From Phycisphaerae bacterium (GTDB lineage Bacteria; Planctomycetota; Phycisphaerae; Phycisphaerales; SM1A02): a DNA stretch of 35,254 nt. The stretch lies in NCBI GenBank assembly GCA_002702575.1, contig PAAJ01000014.1:15167-50420 (forward strand). Direction: 5' to 3'. Made by a program: the position numbers and the translations under genes. The notes under the pieces were generated by a model, which made no database searches, had not been told where the DNA came from, and worked only from the letters and a program-made list of their open reading frames with translations. Numbering within the stretch: the first letter of the stretch is position 1; each line of letters starts with the position of its first letter. Positions 8,017-15,855 of this stretch are shown here, in pieces.

Positions 8017-8592
8017 ATGCCGATCAAGGCAACTGACGTCAAACGAGGACAGGCCCTCATCTACAACGGACAATTGAACGTTGTCATCGGTACGGAGCAT
8101 GTCAAGCCCGGCAAGGGGCCGGCCTATGTCCAGGCCAAGATGAAGAATGTCGAAACCGGCACCATCAAGGTCAACCGGTTGAATTCCTCCGACAAGCTGG
8201 AGGATGTCAACATCGATCGTCGAGTCATGTCCTATCTCTACGATGGCAGTGGCCAGGGGAAGGGGCCCTTCGTCTTCATGGATTCCGAGACCTATGACCA
8301 GGTCGAGATCGATTCCGAATCCATTCCGTCAGAGCAGAGTCAGTGGCTCAAGGAGAGTCTCGAGGTGACCGTCATGATGTACGACAGTCGCTGCCTGGGT
8401 GTGGACCTCCCGCCCTCGGTCGAACTCGAGATCACCGACACCATCGCTCAGCCCAAAGGTGCGACTGCGACCAATCAGCTCAAGGAAGCGACTGTCGAAA
8501 CCGGTGCCCGTGTGCGGGTGCCTCCGTTCATCGAAGTCGGTCAGGTCGTCAAGATCAACACCGAGAACGGTGACTACCTCGGCAAGGCCTGA
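8017..8592 (+). CDS. efp: Translation elongation factor P
   Basis: EF-P relieves ribosome stalling at polyproline stretches by binding beside the P-site tRNA. The 191-residue length is normal and three beta-barrel domains are recognisable: an N-terminal KOW-like domain, an OB domain starting near DVNIDRR, and a C-terminal domain ending NTENGDYLGKA. The tip loop reads VKPGKGPA with Lys33 at the position that is beta-lysylated in Escherichia coli EF-P; no modifying enzyme is in the window. ATG 8017 has GGAG nine bases upstream and gives the family N-terminus; an in-frame start at 7999 would add six residues. It ends 10 bp from the convergent rsmA. Confidence 0.95.
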   Translation: MPIKATDVKRGQALIYNGQLNVVIGTEHVKPGKGPAYVQAKMKNVETGTIKVNRLNSSDKLEDVNIDRRVMSYLYDGSGQGKGPFVFMDSETYDQVEIDSESIPSEQSQWLKESLEVTVMMYDSRCLGVDLPPSVELEITDTIAQPKGATATNQLKEATVETGARVRVPPFIEVGQVVKINTENGDYLGKA

Positions 8593-8602
8593 GTCCGTCG
8601 CA

Positions 8603-9406
8603 TCAGTTCATCCGGAACAGCGCCATGAGTTGCTCGTTGTCGAGCACCTCCGGTCTCCACGTGGGATCGATACCCGTTGGCAGCGTGCGATCACGACCGA
8701 AGATTCGACCCAGCTGCTTCCGTCGTGATGAAAACAGCGTGCTGATGAACTCCGCATAGGCTTCCGGATCGAGATCTTCCGTCGGCGGGCGGGGGGTGAT
8801 GCTGACCATGGAGCTGGTCACCTTCGGCTGAGGCCAGAAGCAGCTGCCCGGGACATCGCAGATTCGATTCACGAGCCCGAACGTGGACGCGAGGATGCCG
8901 AGTGGGCCGCGTTCCCGAGAGCCTTCCTGGGCGACCAGTCGATCGGCGACCTCTCGCTGGATCGTGACGTGCTGCCCCCGGCATCGCGGATGATGCAGGA
9001 GCAGTTCGATCATGAGCGGGCTGGCGATCTGATAGGGAAGGTTGGCAACCAGCGTCCAATCCTCTTCACCGAGGGCGGTGGTGATCTCCTCATTGAGGCG
9101 TCGTCCTCTTCCGAGGCAGTCTCCTCGCACAAGCGTGATGCGATCCCCCAGTCGTTCCTCGATGAGATCAGCCAGTCCCTTGTCGATTTCACAGACCACC
9201 ACGCGTACGCCCGCTTCAAGGAGCGCTTCGGTCAGTGTTCCTGTTCCGGGGCCGATTTCAAGGACGAGTTGTCCTTCCGAAAGGTCGGCTGCCGCGACCA
9301 GTCGTTTCAACTGATTCTGGTCATGAAGAAAATTCTGACCGAATCTCCGCAGCGGTGTCAGTCCACGCGCCGCCAGCAGGTCGCGGATTTCTGAAAGCGT
9401 CTGCAC
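8603..9406 (-). CDS. rsmA: 16S rRNA (adenine(1518)-N6/adenine(1519)-N6)-dimethyltransferase
   Basis: RsmA (KsgA) dimethylates two adjacent adenines in the 3' hairpin of 16S rRNA late in small-subunit assembly. The 267-residue product shows FGQNFL at 22-27, the SAM-binding EIGPGTG at 50-56 and the catalytic NLPY at 122-125, followed by the C-terminal helical domain. The start codon is GTG (complement of CAC at 9404-9406), with GGAG about 10 bases upstream. It lies 63 bp after lptD and is probably the last gene of the ribH-nusB-ftsY-lptD run. lptD and ksgA also share an operon in enterobacteria, so the association may be old. Confidence 0.94.
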   Translation of the reverse strand: MQTLSEIRDLLAARGLTPLRRFGQNFLHDQNQLKRLVAAADLSEGQLVLEIGPGTGTLTEALLEAGVRVVVCEIDKGLADLIEERLGDRITLVRGDCLGRGRRLNEEITTALGEEDWTLVANLPYQIASPLMIELLLHHPRCRGQHVTIQREVADRLVAQEGSRERGPLGILASTFGLVNRICDVPGSCFWPQPKVTSSMVSITPRPPTEDLDPEAYAEFISTLFSSRRKQLGRIFGRDRTLPTGIDPTWRPEVLDNEQLMALFRMN

Positions 9407-9469
9407 GGATCTGCTGCTCCATCGGGAATGTCCGGTCCGCAGGAAATGTCCGGTCGGATCCGTTCGTGG

Positions 9470-12400
9470 TCAGAACTTCACTTCTCCGAGTGAAGCGCCG
9501 AATCGGGTTTCACCCCGGATGGAATCGTAATCCACGAAGATGCTCAGATCGAAATCGGGGAACGCTCTGGTGATGTCCGCCCGGACCGATTGGAACTTGT
9601 CCTCGTTGAAGTCGTACTGCGGCAGGACGGCAATCTGATAGGTGTCCGAGATCTCGTAGTTGGCTCCCAGGGAGAGGATCTTGCTTTCACCCGCTTCCAC
9701 GAATCGATATTCGACGAAGGTGCTGAACCTCGGGGTGTGGTTGATCTCCATGCCGATGGAGGCCCGTGAGAATCCGCCGAGATCGAAGTCGACGGTTCCG
9801 GTTCCAAGCAGGGCCAACGCATCGCTGAACTGCCATTCGACCGAACTGTTGAAGAAGTTGCCGAGCTGGGAGTAGGCCGGCTGCCAGTCGAAGAACTGCG
9901 TGTAGGGGTATCGCTCCGTACGATCACTCGTACTGAAGACCACGTTCGTATCCACAGTGAGCCAGTTGACGGCATACCATCGTCCCGGTCCGCCGCGATG
10001 CGTTTGCAGAGTATTGGTCATGCCCACACGGACGGCACCACCGGTGTTCAGACCATCTACGGTGGGATCGTAGTTCGGATAGTCCTCCGGATCGTAGTTC
10101 GCCACGCCGTACCACACGACGGCGTAGGGCTCGAGAAGATGACGCATCCTGTGGAGGCCGAGGAACTCGCTTTCCACATCATTGAAGACCCGCTGGAATT
10201 GCGTATCGATCTTCACACCGCCACTGCCATAGAGCCGGATCTGATCGGTGTCGTCCGGGTTCGTGGTTTCCTCTTCGAAGTAACCAATGACCTGACCCAT
10301 GCCGAAGGGCGTGATGTTCACGCCGTCAAGCTTGATGGGATAGGACAGTTCCTGACGTGTACTGACCCGATTCACCCACGATCGTCTCATGTACTTGAAT
10401 TGAGCGGCATTTTCGATCAATGCCCATGACGGAAGTGGTTGCCCGAATTCGTCGAGATAGGTGCCTGCACGAAGTCCGTTGCTTTCTTCGGTTCCGGATG
10501 GAATCGATGCCCGGATGCGGGATGCCCGAAGGTCCCAGGAATGTGAAAGGGTGTCGCCGAAATAGGAATCGCCGTATCGCTGGTAGATGGCTTCCGGGAA
10601 CTTCTCGGTCTGGTAACCAAGCGATGCAGTGAGCCAGCTGTTGGACAGGAAATCGTTGAGGTTGTACTTGGCCAGCAACGACAGCGAGTCGTTGTCGCCC
10701 TGCCAGTTGAGGTAGGCGGAGGTCTCGTACTCTCGACGATTGCGATAGTCATCCGGCCGCCAGGCCGTCACGAAGGTCGAATCGGAGAACCAGGCGGCCT
10801 GGGTCTGGATCAGCCATGAAGGATCGAGTTGCAGCGTGTTCTCCCACAGTGCCGCATACCGAAACTCCTTGGGAACATCCTGGATGATGCCCGTGTCGGT
10901 CACCTGCTCTCCGCTGTCATACATTCCGTACAGATCCAGGGAAGCCTGATGGCCGAGTCGATCGATCACCATGTCGAATCCACCACCGCCGCCACGTTTC
11001 GAATAGCCGTCGGCATCGATGGTCATGTCGATGCCTTCCAGCTTTTCGATGCCCAGCAGCGAGTAGACATCCCAGGTGGTTTCGACCATGACACCTTCGT
11101 AATCTCCGAAGCCTGTTCGGACACCTCGAAGCGGGATGTCCTGGACGCCACCGCGATACCGAGGCCAGTAGAAGAAGGGGAGGTCGCCTGATCGAAGCGT
11201 GTTGTCCTTGGCATCGACGAGGATGGATGATTCGACGATGGCGCCTTCGCTGTCAAGGCCGCCGGGGACGCGGTCGATCGTCACGGAACGGGAACCGATC
11301 GAAAGCGTCGGCTTGAAGAACGCGGATGCCGAGACGTTGACATCGGTTCCTTTCCACCGGTCCTTCGAAACCTGTCGCAGTTCAGCGGCGCGTGCATAGA
11401 CCGGTGTGTTGCTCTTGCGGTCGTACGTCCGCATCACGGCATTCACCATGACGGCCTGATCCGTTCTGAAGTCGTAGTACATCCGGGGTGCCCGGACCAT
11501 GTAGTCATCCCGATCGGCTTCGGCAATCACGTTGCCTTCGAGATAGACCCCGCGGATCTGATCGACGCTCAGTTGGGACTCCGCCGTGTCGCGGATGGAG
11601 CCGGGTTCGAGAAACACGACGGCACGTTCCGCTGCCAGTCGAAGCGCGCCGGTCGTGTCGGCGACACCGGTCGGACGGTACGACACCACGACCGAACCAT
11701 CGGCGAGCAGGAGGTTTTCATCGTCTTCCGTCTGGAAATCAAGTTCATCCGCGGAGAAGGCGACGATGCCCTGCGGGCTCTTGAGCCAACCGGAATCATC
11801 AGAGCCGACTGCCTGCGGAATGGCGTCTGCAGCCCGCGACGCCTCCTGCATGCTGCCACCGAGCGTGGGAGCCCATTGCTTGGCCGGGGTTGGATCAATC
11901 AGTTCGGGAACCGGCTGAAGGATCGGCTTGGATCCAAGCAGGTCGGCGACATAGGCGGAGAACCTGAACTGCGCCAGATCCAGCAGTGCATCCTGCCCGA
12001 CGGGACGCGTCGGATTGAAGACGGCCGTGTTGAGATTGACGTCACCTCTCGTGCTGCCGGTGATGAGCAGGTTGCGGCCCTGCGGTCCGGTGCCGGCCAG
12101 ACTGGTTCGGCTGGTGACCTCCGGAAGAAAGATCACAATCTGGTTGATCAATCCATCAGCACTTGGAATGCGATCGATCCAGATGACGGCAAGTTGGCCT
12201 TCGAAGGAGAAATCGGCAATGTAGATCTCCACATCTCCGCTCAACAGCAACCGCTTGGTTTCATCGACCGTCCAGCTCCACGCACGGAGCGAGTTGAGTT
12301 GAATCGGTCCGTTTCTCGGTTCGACGGGGAGGACCAGTCCGCCCAGGCGATCACCCGCAAGGGCAGGGATGGATTCCATGGGCTCGGCCGCAGCGGGCGT

Positions 12401-12496
12401 CGAGAAGAACGACACCAGGCATGCGAGCACACTTGCGATGAGCCACGTGCATCCGTTCACGTCACGACATCCTGAAAGATCTCTCACGCCGATCAT
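9470..12496 (-). CDS. lptD: LPS-assembly outer-membrane protein LptD
   Basis: This 1008-residue outer-membrane protein is likely the beta-barrel that inserts lipopolysaccharide into the outer leaflet. It has an N-terminal signal peptide ending near PAAAEP, an OstA/LptA-like beta-jellyroll region (about 240-400, with GVYLEGNVIAEADRDDYMVR), the LptD hallmark LPFFYWPRYRGG, and a long C-terminal half with alternating aromatic/polar strands. It ends in Phe, as expected for BAM-inserted barrels. It is longer than the roughly 780 residues of the E. coli protein. I find no Cys in the mature part, so the disulfides that control E. coli LptD maturation cannot form. A GTG at 12460 with AGGA eight bases upstream is an alternative start giving 996 residues. 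Confidence 0.85.
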   Translation of the reverse strand: MIGVRDLSGCRDVNGCTWLIASVLACLVSFFSTPAAAEPMESIPALAGDRLGGLVLPVEPRNGPIQLNSLRAWSWTVDETKRLLLSGDVEIYIADFSFEGQLAVIWIDRIPSADGLINQIVIFLPEVTSRTSLAGTGPQGRNLLITGSTRGDVNLNTAVFNPTRPVGQDALLDLAQFRFSAYVADLLGSKPILQPVPELIDPTPAKQWAPTLGGSMQEASRAADAIPQAVGSDDSGWLKSPQGIVAFSADELDFQTEDDENLLLADGSVVVSYRPTGVADTTGALRLAAERAVVFLEPGSIRDTAESQLSVDQIRGVYLEGNVIAEADRDDYMVRAPRMYYDFRTDQAVMVNAVMRTYDRKSNTPVYARAAELRQVSKDRWKGTDVNVSASAFFKPTLSIGSRSVTIDRVPGGLDSEGAIVESSILVDAKDNTLRSGDLPFFYWPRYRGGVQDIPLRGVRTGFGDYEGVMVETTWDVYSLLGIEKLEGIDMTIDADGYSKRGGGGGFDMVIDRLGHQASLDLYGMYDSGEQVTDTGIIQDVPKEFRYAALWENTLQLDPSWLIQTQAAWFSDSTFVTAWRPDDYRNRREYETSAYLNWQGDNDSLSLLAKYNLNDFLSNSWLTASLGYQTEKFPEAIYQRYGDSYFGDTLSHSWDLRASRIRASIPSGTEESNGLRAGTYLDEFGQPLPSWALIENAAQFKYMRRSWVNRVSTRQELSYPIKLDGVNITPFGMGQVIGYFEEETTNPDDTDQIRLYGSGGVKIDTQFQRVFNDVESEFLGLHRMRHLLEPYAVVWYGVANYDPEDYPNYDPTVDGLNTGGAVRVGMTNTLQTHRGGPGRWYAVNWLTVDTNVVFSTSDRTERYPYTQFFDWQPAYSQLGNFFNSSVEWQFSDALALLGTGTVDFDLGGFSRASIGMEINHTPRFSTFVEYRFVEAGESKILSLGANYEISDTYQIAVLPQYDFNEDKFQSVRADITRAFPDFDLSIFVDYDSIRGETRFGASLGEVKF

Positions 12497-12540
12497 GATA
12501 CGTCACAGGGGGGGTCTGCCGCGAATCGGCGGCACCGAGG

Positions 12541-13461
12541 TCATTCCCCGAAGAGGGCTTCCGTAAAGGCCTCTGGATCAAACGGTTCGATGTCCTCGGG
12601 TCGTTCACCAAGCCCGACGAGCTTGACCGGGATATCGAGGCCGTCATGGATGGCCAGCACGATCCCGCCACGCGCCGTGCCGTCCAGCTTGGCGAGCATG
12701 ATGCCAGTCACATCGATCGTCTCCTGGAAGGCCCGGGCCTGAGCCAGGGCATTCTGGCCCTGGGTCGCATCCAGTACCAGGAGCACTTCGTGAGGTGCAT
12801 CCGGGATGAGCTTTCGAATGACCGACTGGATCTTGCCCAGCTGTCGCATCAGCCCCTGCTCCGTATGCATGCGACCGGCGGTATCCACCAGCAGCACATC
12901 GACTCCCCTGGCGAGCGCGGCTTCCGTGGCGTCATAGGTCACGGCTGCTGGATCAGCACCGTCATGCCCCTTGACGAGTTCGAATCCCAGTCGTTCCGAC
13001 CAGATGCCCAATTGCTCCACGGCGGCCGCGCGATAGGTGTCCGCAGCGGCAACCAGGACCTTGCGACCGTCCTGCATCAGCGACCAGGTGATCTTGGCGA
13101 CGCTCGTTGTCTTGCCTACGCCGTTGACACCGGCGACGAGGATGACGGTGGGCGCCTGCTGTGCTCGCGCGATCCCACGATCCGTTCGGCCGAACTGATC
13201 CCGAAGATGCTTCTGGAGATACTCGATCGCATCCTCGCCACGACGCAGAGAACCATCCTTCACAGCGGAACGAAGTCCATCGACGATGGAGGATGTGGTG
13301 GAGACGCCGACATCCGCTCGAAGGAGAATGCTCTCGATCTCGTCTACGGTCGCATCGTCCAGTTGTCTGCCACGCAGCAGCGACAGCGGTGCTGCCATCG
13401 TTTCTCGAGTTCGTCCGAGACCCTTGCGAAGTGCTGAAAGCGTGCTCTTGAAGATACCCAT
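12541..13461 (-). CDS. ftsY: Signal recognition particle receptor FtsY
   Basis: FtsY is the SRP-family GTPase that docks ribosome-SRP complexes at the membrane. The 306 residues form an NG domain with little of the acidic A domain found in E. coli, so it is a short form. The GTPase motifs are visible in order: GVNGVGKTTS at 111-120, DTYRAAA at 141-147, DTAGR at 193-197, AKLDGTARGG at 257-266 and GLGE near the C-terminus. The four-helix N domain occupies about 1-90. It sits 11 bp after nusB and 44 bp before lptD; a GC-rich hairpin (TGCCGC/GCGGCA) lies in the ftsY-lptD gap but lacks a T-tract. Confidence 0.95.
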   Translation of the reverse strand: MGIFKSTLSALRKGLGRTRETMAAPLSLLRGRQLDDATVDEIESILLRADVGVSTTSSIVDGLRSAVKDGSLRRGEDAIEYLQKHLRDQFGRTDRGIARAQQAPTVILVAGVNGVGKTTSVAKITWSLMQDGRKVLVAAADTYRAAAVEQLGIWSERLGFELVKGHDGADPAAVTYDATEAALARGVDVLLVDTAGRMHTEQGLMRQLGKIQSVIRKLIPDAPHEVLLVLDATQGQNALAQARAFQETIDVTGIMLAKLDGTARGGIVLAIHDGLDIPVKLVGLGERPEDIEPFDPEAFTEALFGE

Positions 13462-13472
13462 CGTATGGAAGC

Positions 13473-13910
13473 CTACTGGTCGCTGGTCGAGCTGGTCTTC
13501 TGGTTGTTGAACAGCTGATCGAGCACCCCATTGATGAAGCTGGGCGACTGATCGGTGCTGAACTCACGGGCAAGATCGACCGATTCGGAAATCACGACCT
13601 TCGGCGGTGTGCCCGCCACCGTCATCTCGAACCATGCGAGACGCAGAAGATTGCGATCGATCACGGGTTGTCGTCTCATCGGCCATTCCGGAGAGAGTGG
13701 TTCGATGGCGGCATCGGCATCCTCACGACGATGCCAGGCATCTCTGGCCAGGGCGATGCCCTCCTGGATCGTGTCTTCACCGAGGTCAGCGGTATCGACG
13801 GAATCCCGGATCGATTCCAACAGGGTTCTGGCATCGTCCGGCAGACCGCCGTTGTCCAGTTGGTAGAGCACCTGGAGCGCCACTCGTCTTCTTTCCCGCA
13901 GTGGATTCAT
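13473..13910 (-). CDS. nusB: Transcription antitermination factor NusB
   Basis: NusB binds boxA RNA with ribosomal protein S10 and supports rRNA antitermination. The 145-residue all-helical protein has the N-terminal RERRRVALQVLYQLD, a central RNLLRLAWFEM and the C-terminal signature FINGVLDQL. The start overlaps the end of ribH by four bases (ATGA type), showing translational coupling. ribH-nusB is a widespread gene pair. Confidence 0.94.
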   Translation of the reverse strand: MNPLRERRRVALQVLYQLDNGGLPDDARTLLESIRDSVDTADLGEDTIQEGIALARDAWHRREDADAAIEPLSPEWPMRRQPVIDRNLLRLAWFEMTVAGTPPKVVISESVDLAREFSTDQSPSFINGVLDQLFNNQKTSSTSDQ

Positions 13911-14413
13911 CGCTCTGGGATTCCTCCTGCATCGAGGCCACGGATGACGTGTGCCGTTCGAATTGCGGCATGCATGGCTTCACGGCCTTTATTGCCCTTG
14001 TCTCCACCGGCTCTCGCCAGTGCCTGTTCACGTGTTTCACAGGTCAGAACTCCGAAGGCAATCGGGATTCCAGTCTGAATGGTCAGATCCGTGAGGCCGC
14101 GTGAGACGCTGTTGCAGATGTAGCGGTCATGTCTGGTCTCGCCGGCGATGACACAACCAAGCGCGACGACGGCATCGGGTGTGCGGTGTCCGCGATCCAC
14201 GACCAGTCCACGGCAGACCGCCGTCAATTCGAAGGTCCCGGGTGCATCGAGTGAGACCAGACGGCTGGGTGATCCTCCGGCTTCGAGGAAGGCCGCTTCA
14301 GCGGCTTCCTTGAGTGGTTTCGTGATGTCCTCGTGATACTCACTCGTCACGATCGCGATTCGAAGGACATCCGCTTCGAGCTCGGGAGGCAGGTTGGTAT
14401 CGACATGAACCAT
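13907..14413 (-). CDS. ribH: 6,7-dimethyl-8-ribityllumazine synthase
   Basis: RibH condenses 5-amino-6-ribitylaminouracil with 3,4-dihydroxybutanone phosphate in the penultimate step of riboflavin synthesis. The 168-residue length is typical. Visible motifs are SEYHEDIT near 24-31, APGTFELT at 57-64, GCVIAGETRHDRY with the catalytic His95, and GIPIAFGVLTCET at 115-126. It is the first gene of the minus-strand run ribH-nusB-ftsY-lptD-rsmA. No FMN riboswitch is visible in the 107 bp between it and ubiA, and no other riboflavin gene is in the window. Confidence 0.95.
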   Translation of the reverse strand: MVHVDTNLPPELEADVLRIAIVTSEYHEDITKPLKEAAEAAFLEAGGSPSRLVSLDAPGTFELTAVCRGLVVDRGHRTPDAVVALGCVIAGETRHDRYICNSVSRGLTDLTIQTGIPIAFGVLTCETREQALARAGGDKGNKGREAMHAAIRTAHVIRGLDAGGIPER

Positions 14414-14520
14414 GTGATCATCCGCTTGATGTGATCTGACAGACCGTTGAGCAGGGTATGGTACGGGGTGACAGCGTTGGTGGAAATGGGGCCCTGATCA
14501 GGAGGCATGAAAGTCGACGC

Positions 14521-15489
14521 ATGGGTGGATGGCTGCACAGAATCTTGACAGCAGTCGAGCTGACACGGATTGCGGCGGGTTTCGGAGCCGTCTGCGATAT
14601 CTGGTTCGTGACTGTTCTGAGTGGGATCGGCTGGAAGAACGCGGGGGAGTCCCTGGCCATCGAGTCGCTGCTGGTTCCCATGCTGGGTGCGTTCATGGTG
14701 TCCGTCGGGCTGTTCGGATACGGATCCGTCCTGAATGATCTTCTCGACGTCAGGCATGATCGAGCGTTCAGCCCAGATCGTCCGCTCGCGGCCGGTCAGG
14801 TCCGGATCACCCAGGCCGTGATCGGTCTGGTGGGGCTCTTCATCATCGCCGTTCTCGGCGCGATGTTCCTCGGGCAGGAGAGTGTCTTCATCACGCTGGT
14901 CGTGGCGGCGGCGCTGATGTTCTACAACGTCGCCGGGAGGTTCATTCCCGCTGTCGGCGTGGTGACCGTCGGACTTGTCTATGCCCTGCACATGCTGATT
15001 CCGGAAATTCGATTCCCGCTGTTCCTGGCGGTGTGGTTGATCATGAGCCATGTGATGATCCTGGCGGTTCTGGTTCATCTGCTGGAGGACAAGCGACCAC
15101 GGATCTCGATTCGCAGCGTGAGTGGCATCATTGCGGGCTGGGCCTGCTGGTCCGCCCTCATTCTTGCCATCCGTCCCCTTCGAGGGCTCCCGCTCTGGCC
15201 TGCGGACCAGTCAGGCGTCGACCTGCTCTGGCCATGCGGCGCCATGCTGCTGATGGCGGGTGTCGGTTGGTGGAAGATCAGGACAGCTGGAACGGGTCAG
15301 CGAGCCAGTGAACGGCTCAAGCGTTATGGCGGGGCATGGCATGCGGTGTATGCGGCAGCCTGGTTTGCAGCGCTGCAACTGTGGTGGGCCTCTCTGGCAT
15401 TCCTGATCCTGGGTCTTGTGGGCCTCGTTGCCATGACGGTCGTTCGAGAAGTCTCCGGGCTGGGTCCCGGGAAACTGGAATACCGCTGA
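14521..15489 (+). CDS. UbiA-family prenyltransferase
   Basis: This is a 322-residue integral membrane protein with about eight or nine hydrophobic segments. The first Asp-rich motif of the UbiA superfamily is clear: NDLLDVRHD at 72-80, followed by RPLAAG at 87-92. In this family it binds magnesium and the prenyl diphosphate. The second Asp-rich motif, usually of the form DxxxDxxxG, is not clear; the nearest candidate is LLEDKRPRIS around 195-205. The acceptor substrate is unknown (quinone, heme or another aromatic). ATG 14521 gives a normal N-terminus but the AGGAGG at 14500-14505 is 15 bases away; ATG 14458 would add 21 residues and cannot be excluded. It is transcribed divergently from ribH. 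Confidence 0.8.
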   Translation: MGGWLHRILTAVELTRIAAGFGAVCDIWFVTVLSGIGWKNAGESLAIESLLVPMLGAFMVSVGLFGYGSVLNDLLDVRHDRAFSPDRPLAAGQVRITQAVIGLVGLFIIAVLGAMFLGQESVFITLVVAAALMFYNVAGRFIPAVGVVTVGLVYALHMLIPEIRFPLFLAVWLIMSHVMILAVLVHLLEDKRPRISIRSVSGIIAGWACWSALILAIRPLRGLPLWPADQSGVDLLWPCGAMLLMAGVGWWKIRTAGTGQRASERLKRYGGAWHAVYAAAWFAALQLWWASLAFLILGLVGLVAMTVVREVSGLGPGKLEYR

Positions 15490-15520
15490 AGCCGTGATTG
15501 CCGCAGTGCTTGATCAGGGG

Positions 15521-15577
15521 CAAAAAAGGAAAAGGCCGTCGAAGAGCCCTCTCCTCCAGAAGCTCTCCGACAGCCTT
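15521..15577 (-). terminator. Intrinsic terminator-like hairpin facing the minus strand
   Basis: Arms at 15532-15546 and 15563-15577 form a 15-position stem with two mismatches. Read on the minus strand, it is followed by TTTTCCTTTTTT. On the plus strand no T-tract follows. No minus-strand gene lies directly upstream of it, so what it terminates is unclear; it may block antisense transcription into ubiA. Confidence 0.5.
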
Positions 15578-15799
15578 GACTTAAGCTAACTGGGCGAAGG
15601 GGCTCAATCAAGGATTGATTGCCTGCATTTACATTCATTGATCAATATCTGAGTCTCCCAAAGTCCGTTTTTTTGGGTCATTCCGATAAACCAATGATTT
15701 ACAAGAGGTTCCGTTTGTAGGGGCCAGCGGCTTCTGAATGATGCTCTTCGGCAACATTCCCTTGATATGGGCTAAGGGTGTGTCGATCTGAGGCCTCAC
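15578..15799. other. AT-rich intergenic segment with inverted repeats
   Basis: These 222 bases are visibly richer in A and T than the surrounding genes. They contain CAATCA-N5-TGATTG near 15604-15620, the palindrome ATTGATCAAT near 15638-15647, and CCCAAA/TTTGGG flanking a T-run near 15658-15678. I see no convincing coding frame; a 64-codon minus-strand frame has no family features. It probably holds the promoter and operators of the downstream activator gene, or a small RNA. Confidence 0.35.
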
Positions 15800-15837
15800 G
15801 GGGGTCGTGGTGCCGAGGGGAGACACCACGCACCCCC
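15800..15837 (+). promoter_or_regulatory. Strong leader hairpin before the sigma-54 activator gene
   Basis: GGGGGT-CGTGGTG at 15800-15812 pairs with CACCACG at 15824-15830 and, across one bulged C, with ACCCCC at 15832-15837. The loop is 11 bases. The hairpin ends eight bases before the GGAGG ribosome site (15845-15849), close enough to affect translation. There is no T-tract, so it is not a standard terminator. Confidence 0.45.
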
Positions 15838-15855
15838 CCTGATCGGAGGGCTCGG

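Noticed and set aside
11573-12475. A 300-codon plus-strand frame opposite lptD
   Set aside because: It overlaps the signal peptide and OstA-like part of lptD and has no recognisable domain.
15635-15829. A 64-codon minus-strand frame in the AT-rich intergenic segment
   Set aside because: It has no good ribosome site and no recognisable motif, and it overlaps the strong leader hairpin of the activator gene.
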